From the NCBI RefSeq assembly GCF_905475465.1, contig NC_062252.1:7378001-7442000 (forward strand): a stretch of DNA of 64,000 bases, read 5' to 3'. This DNA is from Pieris napi (taxonomy: Eukaryota; Arthropoda; Insecta; Lepidoptera; Pieridae). Positions 10,145 through 22,100 of this stretch are shown piece after piece; position 1 is the stretch's first letter; each line of letters starts with the position of its first letter. A program made the position numbers and the translations under genes. The notes under the pieces are model-generated. The model was not told where the DNA came from. It saw only the letters and a list, made by a program, of their open reading frames with translations, and made no database searches.

Positions 10145-13100
10145 GTGATAATAATTAAATAGAAACAGCTAAGGGTAACCATTAAAAATTCTTATTTATA
10201 AATAAAAATCTTATATAAATTGTAAAGAAAAAAAATAGTCTACGGCTGAAAATTTTATTATGTAATTAATAACCGTACTAACCTAAGCCCAAAGGTACTT
10301 AAGGTAAGTACGCTTAGCGTCTATAAAACAATCAATTTAACACTTATGAGTCCGATCTATATTTACGTGTAAGCATCATGTAGTTTACCTTTACATGACA
10401 GCTCACAGCTCAGTTGAATTTTTTTTTTATATCTATTTGGTTCGATTATGACCGCATATAATCTATATATGAATATTTATTTATTACAGAAATACATACA
10501 TTATCCTTACAGACTATGTTCTAATATGTTCTTAGGCGGGCGAGTACCCAGTGGGTGGTGGCGTAGAGGCGGAATACAGTCAATATGTGTCATCACCCGC
10601 TGCGCATTACAATCACATGGGACACCTTACTATGGCGCCCTCACAGAAGTACCCACACGTAAGTATTTTTCAATAACTTATCTAATAAAATTGACATTAG
10701 ATGAATTGAATTGCAACAAGAAATTCGGTCCCTCTATAGTAGGTACATGACAAATACTTTTAGTAATAATATTATTTATTACTGAAAAAATCTTAATACC
10801 TATTAGTTCCATACGCATAATGGTTGCAATAATATAATTCAAAATAAGTGTTTGAAGAAAGAATGACGTAATAATAAAATATTTTGAATTTTTGCAGGTT
10901 ATGGAAGCAGTGTCAGTTGGCAGTGGCTATGGTGGTGTCGGTGGCGGTGCGAGCGCAGGCCACTACGGCACATACGCGCATTACGGCGCTGCCTATCCCG
11001 CACAGCCCTACCTCGTTGACCCCCAAATGCCGGCTTACATGACTCAGGTATCCGGCTCGAAGGACCAGACTTAGATAAAAATTAATAAAAAATACAAGTA
11101 TTCAATAATATTAGAAGGTTTTCGTGTTTATTTTTAGATTATTTTTTATAATCTAAAATATGTAAAACATCCAGATATTCCATTCTCAGGAGTACGTAGA
11201 AGGTGGTGGTAGTGCATCTCCCCGAAGCGCGTCTCCGGGTGCCCTTCCTCCTCAGCACAATTTACATCTGCAACAAAGGTATTTATGCTATATTAAGTCA
11301 AAACTTAACAATGAACACCTCAAAAACTAAAGCCATGACGAATGCATCAGAAGATATTATTATAGTAAATGAAGAGTCAATTGATTATGTGTAAGAGTTC
11401 ACATACCTGGGCCAACAGATCTCAACCACTGGTATAATGTCGAAGGAAATTGATACAAGAATTGGGAAAGCGTGGAAATGTTACTGGGGGCTTAGCGAAA
11501 TCATGAAAAACACAGAAATAAAAATAAATGTCAAATCAAAGCTGTATAACACTTGCATACTTCCGGTATTAACATACGGCTGCCAAACTTGGGCACTCAC
11601 TAAAATGCAAACCAGGCAACTGAAGACATGCCAGACGGCGATGGAAAGAAGCATGCTAAATATCAGGAAGTCCGATAGAATCAATAATAAAATCATACGA
11701 AACCACACGAAGATTGAAGACGTCACAACGAGGATACGAAGATTGAAATGGAAATGGGCTGGTCACGTAATAAGAGGTATAGAAAAGTGGAACAAAAAGA
11801 TCATATATTGGTACCCAAGAAATAAGAAAAGAAAACGAGGTAGAGAAAATTTGGACCAGGAAAACTCAGAACAGAGCAGAGTGGAGAGAAATGGAGGAGG
11901 CCTTTGCCAAAGTTGGGCAAACAGATGGGTTGTCGGTGTCACCGACTCACTAGTGTTAAGTTTAAGTTTAAAATTATGTAATTATTTTCTATCTGATTAA
12001 AGGCTTTATTATTATATTATTATTATATGAAGTCAAAACTAGAAGAAATAATGTTGTTTGTATTGATATTAAAAGAATTTATGATTAATAATAAATTAAT
12101 GAATTTTAAGAAAATTTAATAATATTTACATTATTAATTGTAATTTACTAAAAAATATTTCCATAAAACTGCTAAAAAAAGGAATGACAATATTGTAACT
12201 AATTAAAATAGTGGGATAAGTAATCATGTTTATCTCAGATACGATTCATCGTCGCTGGAGCAGTTAGGCCGCCATTACTGTGTGACGTCACCGCGAAACG
12301 AGTACGCAGCGGATGCGTATACGTACCAACATTACCAGCCCGCTATTGACCCTCAACATCACACGGCGCAGCCATTTAAGGTACAAATTTATCTACTTAG
12401 TGAAGTAGACTACAGTAAACCAATCAATTCCATATTAGCTTACATCTTTTCGATTCCTTTAAATTCAGAAATAATTCCAGGATAAAAAAATTGAGTACAA
12501 ATGGTGCAACCCGGTCTTGATCGGCCGATGGGTTTATGTTAGCTTAAGGTAAAGTAGGACCTTCCTATCAAACAGTTTTTCGTCGAAAATCGAATCCAGG
12601 ATATCCAGTGTATTTAAATAAAAATCATTGCTACTATATTTCGCTTAGTATAACTGCAAAAATAAATAAATATAATAATATTCGAAATAAATAAACTAAA
12701 TATAAATAATAAATAAAATAGCTTCTTTTAAGGCAGTGTATGCCGAATGCCTAGCCTGTTTGTTTTTGTATAACTTGTTTTTAACGTTCCACAAACATTC
12801 GTGAACAACATATTCAGACACAAATTTGATAGTTGTATCTTCCGACCATTTGGCCATCTTTAAAAATAAAAAAATACGCACGCGTTCACGGCACTTGTGC
12901 ACTCTCCTAAAGATTTTACTAAATTACGTGTTTACACACAACGAGGGAAGATCTCGGGGGTTGCGCGGGCGCGGGAGGGGTATCATTTGAAACAAAAATA
13001 AAAAGCTATTCTATTTTGATTCAACTTGAAAGTCAAGTAGAACCGTACTAAAGCAAGTAGCGTTTATATGTTTCAACTAAAGTACTATCCTAAAGCACTC

Positions 13101-16100
13101 TGCTAAACACTAAGGGTGAGATCTATAGTGCGCACTTGGACTTTGCTCAGACTTACCTTACGAAAAACTTTGCTTAGTGTACACTAAGGTTAAACTATGA
13201 TTTCGTATTTATAGACATTTTAACGGTGAGATTAAGCTAAGCCCAAGCTAAGACAGAAAATGTCAAAATACAAATTGATGTTTCATTTCATGCAATACTT
13301 TGTTTATTATCCTTTAAAAAAGTAAACAATAACAAATATTTAAACATCTGAAACGGTACACATATATCTTCAATTTATTGTTATTTATGTATTCATTTAT
13401 TTTATTATTGCAATAACTAGAAATTTACGAGTAACCTTTAGAAAATGTATTAATTATTTAAAGATGACAATAATTTTATTACGTAGAACGGATCGCAATG
13501 TTTTGACAACAGCAACAGAGCACTTGTATCAACTATCAACAATTGAAAATTTTAAACCCCTTTTTTCTTTTCTGTTTCTGTTTGTATGAGCTTATAAGTG
13601 TTGTATATGTTCGGAACTAATAAAACCAAAATCCTTCCATCCTGTAAAGTGAGAATGAATTCAAAAGAAGGAACCGTATTTTGAAACACACGGTATTAAA
13701 TGTGATCCTGACGCTGATCATTACAAACTTGCAACCTAAATACCTTATAAAAACAGAGGTTCACCAAACCTACCGCAATTGCAAATACTTATTTGCATTA
13801 AGGCATAAAAATGCATCTGGATGTTTTCAGGTAATATTGTGTTCATAAATATGTATGGTTTTTCAATTTGATATATTATACCTCTTCTCAAATGATTTTA
13901 AATACATATGTTGAAGACTTTTGTCTTCTGACTTTCAGAAACATAACATATATGTGACTAATAATAATATATTGACATTACAGATGGTGTGTGGTGATCT
14001 GAACAGCATAAGCCAATCTACAGTCTGTTTAATTATAAATAAAGTCTCTGCAGATTTGAGTAAATTACTTTCTAGATTTGTAAATTTTCCAAGAAATATG
14101 AACATAGCCAAAACGAAGTTTGAAGAATTAGGAAGATCTAATACTCACCATGGCCTAAACAGTATAATCTGAGCTATTGACTGCACCCATATAAAAATTA
14201 ATAGACCCAAAGGTATCGCTCACTCTGAAGCATACAGAAATAAAAAAGGGTATTTTTCTGTAAATGTACAAGCAATAATAGGGCCTGATATGGAAATATT
14301 TGCTATAGTGACTAGGTGGCCTGGCAGTTCACACGACAGCAGGATATTTAGAAAATGCCTGTTTTAGTAGGTGACAGCGGTTATCCAGCACTTAACTTCA
14401 TGTTAACAACACTTTTAAATCCAATGACAAGAGCTGACAATATTTATAATTATTATCAAATAAGAACTAGGCCTATTTTTTAAAGGTTTTTCGGAGTGTG
14501 AAAAAGGAAATTTCCATGTTTACAGCTAGGACTACAGTCAAAATTGACAAATACTAGTTATATATAATTATAGCTTGTGCTGTATTGCATAATATAGGTA
14601 TACAGAGAGGGGATGCTTATGATGATGGTGATCTTGCTGACAGCAGAAGTTGAGTAACACAGAAACAATGAAAGATCTCCTACAGGTCTAGCATTCCGGC
14701 AATCTGTGATTGCACAATTTAACTAGGTAATTTGTTTGGTAATAAAGAATATCAAAACAAAACTTGTTTCATTTCAATCATTTATTTTCTGATTCTTTTT
14801 TTAAGTGTAATACATATTTCTAATACTAATTTATATTTTTGTTGAAGAAATTCTATTTCTAACAGATTTTTTAATTTCATATGTTCCACTCCTAACTCAA
14901 ATTTTTTAGGGTAGTCAGGTAATAAATGGTAGAAGATTCAGGGAAACGAAAATAACAGATGTGAAGCGAGAGACATCGGTTAGGTTATAGTTTGAATTTC
15001 GTTGTCACTATAATATGCCAGGGCTGCCAGGTGACATACAAAATCACACCAGTTATTTTTAAGATTTCTCAAAAATGGGGTTTGAACAATTACATAAATA
15101 ATATAAATAAACAACAATAAATACCATAATAATGTGTAATTATTTTAATTCATGCATTTCATAGGTATTAATCAAGATCATTTATAATTTATTTGAATTC
15201 AAATTCTATTTTTCCCAAAGTCTATGGAACTCCGATACAAAATGGCAACACCGTTCATTAAAAACCGACAAAAATAAAAAGTCCAGTAAAAGATATGATG
15301 GTAAAGCAAATTTTAGGCCATTATTTTTGTTAGGCTTATAGTCAAAGTTTTTGGTAAGTCGTCGATTTCGTGGACTTGGGATTAAGCTAAGCCAACACTC
15401 GGAGAGATTCGCAGTTTGCTCTATAAATACCGACTGTGTCTTAGCTCGATAGTTAAGTCAGAGCAAAGTCTAAGTGCGCACTATAGATCTCACCCTAAGA
15501 TAATGTAAATGTATCTAGTGCGAGCGGCGAAGAAGTGAGTGCGACCATATCGCGCGCCGTGCTTTTATAGCCTGAAAACCAGTTCAGTCCAGTATACACC
15601 ACTCATACGCTTCAGTTGAGTTTTTACAGCTTATTATAATATTTTATACAATTTCAGGATTCACAAAACGGCTTAAGCTTAGGAAGTACTGGTGGACAGT
15701 CCTTGTATGGAGACGAAGAGGAATTACAGAAACAAATGGCAAATATGGCTTTAGGTATAAAATAATACAATATTTTTACACGCTTTATAGTATAAGCTTC
15801 ACCTGTATGTATGCATGTATGTAACTGACTCTTTCGGACTCGATTTTGACCCACTTTAAACGGACAGATTTTATTCAAATTTTGCGCACCTGTCAAAGAT
15901 CGACGACAATGCAATAATCCGAAAAAAAAAATAAAAAAAAATAAACTAAAAAATAAATAATAGTTAAAAAAAACTAAAAAACACGCTTTTAAAGCACATC
16001 AAACTAAAAAGTGGTACAAAAAATACTGGTATTATTGTGAAAAAGCGTGGGGCGCTCTGTGCCTCGTCTATAGAGAAACCCACGCTTTTTCACAATAATA

Positions 16101-19100
16101 CCAGTATTTTTTGTTCATTACCATTTTCAGCCTACATTAGGAATTATTTTTCACTTTTTAGTTTGATGTGCTTTAAAAGCGTGTTTTTTAGTTTTTCTAA
16201 ACTATTATTTATTTTGGAATTATTTATTGCGTATATCTTTGTAAACTCTATCTAAACTTGTTTTTGAAGTGAAGATTTTATTTACTCCATTAAAAATTCG
16301 TATTTTGATAAATTTAAAAAAAAAATGATTAGTCCATGGCGGAGTGGGTCGCGAAGAGGGCGGAGGTCTGCAATGGAGGGACCCCAATTTGCCAGAGGTC
16401 ATCGGGTTCCTCAATTCGCCGTCAGATGTCGTTAAAGCTAATGCCGCAGCCTACCTGCAACATCTCACTTATATGGACGATCCTAATAAACAGAAAACTA
16501 GGAGCTTAGGTATGTACATATTTTATCAAAAAGGAAATGTCTGGAAGTTGCCAAAATAGGAGGAATAGTTAACAAAGGCTAATTTTTAATTATATTAATA
16601 AGCCATGAAGCTAAATTTACTTCATGAATTTCTGTTGATAGGAGAAACTATAACATAATAATAAAGAAAACACTTTTTTACCGGATTGAAGTTATGTATT
16701 ATTATAAACTTATAATTATTTTACATGATTAAAAAAAATCCAACGTTTAGCGTGCTTTACAGCGTGCGTGGTCACGGTGACTGAAGACAAAAGGTGTTGA
16801 ATGTCAAAAAGTATCACAGTTGTAGAAAAAGTGTTATCTGTATTTATTTCCCCGGAGTTGATATCGACTAAACGTGTAAAAGTTATGTTAATAAACATAA
16901 TTTTATGTGTCATGTAAAATAAAACATTGTACAAAATGATGTTTTTTAAATAATAACTTGATAATAACAATAGTTACTAAAGACTTCAAAATATCCAAGA
17001 TATATTTATTTCCAACACACAAATATGCAGTATTTATAATATCCTTAACAGATATAGTAATAATAATAATAATTAAACATTGATAAATATAAATTTGTTC
17101 CGTGGCCGTGGACCTTAAGTCTGGCAGCATTTCCTCGCTGTATTGCGATATTAATTCGTTGATCGAGGAGAGCACCAGATTTGGGGTCACCGGTACTATC
17201 TTCCAGGCGCACACATAAATCTTTAAAGTGCGTCTGTGCAATTGAACCCAACAGCCCAATAAATAATTTAATAATTATATTTATACTTAATAGGGTTGTC
17301 CAAAAGTTAAACATCCTTTAATTACAATAAATATTAAATGCCGCTTCTAAAAGATTTCTGAACAGGGTACTAGGCACTTTCCCCTTAAACTTATTGCCTT
17401 AAAATTTGTGTTACTATTAAATAATGAAATATATTTATTTGATGTACCCACATGACAAATTTTTTTGTGATCCGTATATGGAAAAAATATATTATTATTT
17501 TAGGTGGAATACCTCCCCTAGTGCGACTAGTGACTCATGAGAACCCCGAAGTATCCCGAAACGCGTGTGGTGCGCTTCGTAATCTCTCTTACGGGAGACA
17601 GAACGATGAGAATAAAAGGGCCATACGGGACGCGGGAGGAATTCCTTCTCTTATGGCTCTGCTTTGCAGGACTTCTGATATGGAGGTGAGAAAATAATAT
17701 AAAACTTAATTAATTGAGATTTTTTTATGAACTATAACGCTAACGAATTAATTAATTATAATATAATAAAATAATTACCACCAGAATTATTTCGTAGCAT
17801 AATTTTAAATTCCAGAAATTACGTTCGATACAAATTAAGTATATTCTTAATGGCGCGTCTAAACGGGCCATGTTTTGCTGCAATTGATGGCTGCAACACT
17901 GTGGCCGGCAACATTGCAAACAATAGCAGCCACACTATGCAATATTGCAGTAATGTCCCGGCCATATAGCCAAACATGTTTTGTATAGCCACATATGGCC
18001 GATGTTGCCCCGATGGGTGGCCGGACGATCGCTAGGCTATCGAATTCAACTGCAATATTGCACAGCCAGTTCTCGTGTTGTTTCAGTCACTCTCTTTGTT
18101 ATGGCATAGTGTATCCTTTTCTACGCGACATGACGTTTGCTTTGAGTGAAGTGTGCCTGTTGCTTTATTCTGTGTTTTGCGATCAGCTGTATTTGACGTT
18201 AGATTACTACGTAAAAATGACTACTTTTGACATTCTAGTTCTTGAATAATTTATTATCAAGACTTATTTCTAGACTCAAATTGTCTACAGTTTCACGCCT
18301 ATTTAAGTAAGGTCGAATCCACAATCTCTTCTAGTTCTGTTTCTTTTTTAAAACAATATAAGCTGCTGCGACAAGTGTGATTTCGTCAGCCATTGTTGCC
18401 GGTTTGTGTAGCCCGTTTAGGAGTCTGCATCATGGGCCATACTATTGCAGACATATTGCAACACATTGCCCAGCCATAGATTGTTCGGCCATCAGCTGCA
18501 TTAAAATATTTTTGTAATGGCCGGGCAATTAGTGGCCAACAGTGCAGCCATCAATTGCAGCAAAACATGGCCCGTTTAGACGCGCCATTATATATATAAA
18601 TTACATGTCACGTTGTTTGTCCGCTATGGACTCCTAAACTACTGAACCGATTTCAATCAAATTTGCAGACTGTGTGCAGTTTGATCAACTTAAAAGATAG
18701 GTCAGCTTACATCTTGATTTATACCCGCAATATTATTTTATTGCAAATTATTTGTTTATTATTTGACCGTCACAATTCTAACAGATGGCGCTGTGTTGAA
18801 AATACCAACGTATCACATAAGCTACAATTTAATGACATAACCATAAAATTATCTCGAAAGGATGCTCTCCTCTTTTAGTTTTTTGTGAAGAAGAAAATGC
18901 AGGACAATTTTGATAATATTCATGTCTACAAAATCTACTTTTTGTGGCGTATTTGAGTACGATTTAATAAAATACTATGAATATTTACAGGTGAAAGAGT
19001 TAGTGACGGGCGTAATTTGGAACATGTCCTCGTGTGAAGATCTTAAACAGTCGATAATAGATGACGCAGCTCAAGTTATATTTAATAAAGTTATTATTCT

Positions 19101-22100
19101 GCATTCTGGTTGGCATCCCACGAACCCTGGTGAAACGTATTGGTCTACTAGTAAGTTATATTTCTTATATTTTTCTTTAATTTCCAGTCCTACCGAAAAT
19201 GATTTTTTTATTCTAGCCTGTTTAATATACCTAAAAAAAAATTGGCTGAATAAGATAGCGTGAAACTTTTACTAAAAAAATATACATTTTAAGGTGTTGC
19301 AATGCAAATATGTTTAAAAAGTGGAACACAGGAACAGCTTAAACGTCACAAGCTTTAATAACTGTTATTAAATAAAATAATTATTCAAATAATTCCAGTA
19401 TTCCGTAACGCGTCCGGTACGCTCCGCAACGCATCGTCAGCGGGCGAGTACGCACGGCGACGACTGCGTTCGTTGCCCGGTCTCGCCGAAGCCCTGCTAC
19501 ACACAGTGCGAACGGCCCTCAACGTCAATGCTATCGGTACTAAGGTGGTTGAAAACTGCGTTTGTGTGCTGCGAAATTTGTCTTATCGGTGAGTCATATT
19601 TTATACATATTTTCAGCCGGCCGTATAATAATTTTTCCAGCTACGAATAACTCCAATCTTAGTTTTTAAACAAATATCTTAAAGTCTAAACCAAAAACTA
19701 TAATGAATAATTAATCAATTACCCGAAATAATTATAGAAACAACATTTAGAGTTTATTTCGTAAAAGTTCTTCAAAACAATTATATTAATCTAATTTAAT
19801 ATAATTTTTTTTTATTTTTTTATTTTTCGAATCGCAACCTGTCTACGGCTTGGGGTTCCGGTCTGCGCTCCTCATATATGTCCCTGTGGCAGTGATGTCG
19901 ACAAGTTAGGACATCACGGCCTGTCATGCCAAAAAAGTGCAGGCCGCTTCTCGAGACATGCCGCACTTAACGATATCATACGCCGTTCCCTTGCCACCGT
20001 CAACGTGCCAAGTATACTTGAGCCGAGTGGTATTGCAAGAGACGATGGCAAGAGACCGGACGGTATGAGTTTGATTCCATGGAAGATGGGTCGGGTACTG
20101 GTATGGGATGCAACCTGTTCAGACACGCTGGCCCCTTCCCATCTACGTGGAACCAACTACAGAGCTGGTGCGGCTTGTGAAGCGGCTGAAAAAAATAAAG
20201 CATGCAAATACAGGGGTCAAGGCTCAGAATATGATTTTGTCCCATTCGGTGTCGAGACCCTTGGTCCGTGGGGTCCTAACGCTTTAAGGCTTTTCAAAGA
20301 AATTTCAAAAAGGTTAGTCGACATCACAGGAGACCGAAGATCTGGCAGCTACCTCGGACAAAGAATTAGTCTAGCAATTCAAAGGGGGAACGCTGCCAGT
20401 ATCTTCGGAACGTTGCCTAAAGGGACTCCTTTTAATGATATATTTTAGTTTATGTTAAGTTTAGTTTTTTTTTTTTTTTTTTCAATCTAAATAATTGTTA
20501 TTAAAAAAGCTTTGATATGATATTATTATCGTATGTTCACGTTTCGATGAACATTTTGAATAACATTGATAGTATTTTATAACTTTAATTTTGTCTCAGT
20601 AATATGCATGAAATATAATAAAAATATCCCATTCTATATCAAAATTCACGCAAATTTATAAGTAACATTGAACATTCAAGTGACAAGCCAAAACTCGCGT
20701 TTAAGACAGATTAACAAACTTAATATTACAATTAAATAAAACTCAGTTTTTACAAATTACACAATTTAACAATTAACAATCTAAAATAAATATAATTATT
20801 TGTTTACATAATGGGTGATTCTCTTATAAGAGGTAACTATGGTGGCAATCTATTTAAAAGTGGTTTTTTAGTCTATATGTTGCTATTTTGTGCAATGAAT
20901 CACTTCTCATAAATGTCCTTTATTAAATAACATTATAATTAAATGTCTCATTAAAGCATATTTTTGTAAAACTCGTTATATAGTCTAAAAAAGTCTCTAC
21001 CCTGGCCTGTCCCCTTACCGGTTTCAGCTTAACTAGCATACAATACATACAATATTTGTATTATTTGCTAAAACAAACTATGTTTACCACAAACTTAATT
21101 AAATATACTTAAATATTATTAAAGAAAAATTTAAAAATATTTGCTTATTTTCAATAATTTTTATAACTTAATTGTTGTCCCGCTTTTTTTGTGTATCTAC
21201 CCTGGCAATATTCGCACGCTGCTACAATATAAAATATAATACGGCCACATTACCGAACTCGCTCATTGACAATTAACAACGTGAAGTTCGCAATACTAAG
21301 CACAGAAGCGGATAGATCGACGCAATTAGCCAGTTTTTGTGTCACGTCCGTGCGATGTAACGGTTTCGCAAGGTCATTGTGTCTCTCCACTGGTAAGTAA
21401 TAAAAGTTATAATAATCATTTTATTTATTTGCAATTCCTGTCCTAATTTAGTAATACTGTAATATTCAAAGCTTGCTTTATTATTCATTGAAAACTTTCT
21501 TGGATAAACCAAAATAATGTATTATGTTATGAAAACGTCTTTCCCCTGGTAAGATTACTATCAGGGGAGAGACTTACTGACCAGGGGAGATATGTATCAT
21601 AGTAATTGTGCCACCTATTTAATGTCTGTGTGTTGCACACGCCAATGTGGATCTGATTCTTACGGCACTATTCCAAGCCAAAGTTACATCAATATCAAAC
21701 CATCAAAATCTTCTTCTTCAAATTTGTTGCAATAGGTGTAACGAACAGTGTCTATCGCGAGAATGCATTGTAAAAGAATTTGATATTAGTAAGCAAATTT
21801 TTGCAGAAAGTGGGAATCCAAGACTACGAATATAACTGATCCTAAAAGGCATTAGACCAGAAAGGTGACTAAATATTGAAAAAGGTGATTCAATTTTATC
21901 TACGTGATTTGATTATACAGTTAGAAGACAACTTGGAGTATTTTTTTCACCGTCCATGAACTGAATATAGTCCACCAACATTCTGCTTTTAAAATTAATA
22001 AGACAAATTTGACAGTAAGAGAAGCTGTGATTCACGTGAACCTTAGTGACTTTAAACAAAATACGCAGAAGAAATTCAAGCATTCCATTTTGGAGGTGCA

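Noticed and set aside
10511..10535. Earlier acceptor (AG at 10511-10512) for the second catenin exon
   Set aside because: In the only frame that joins both neighbours it would add a stop codon; the AG at 10534-10535 gives a clean phase-0 exon.
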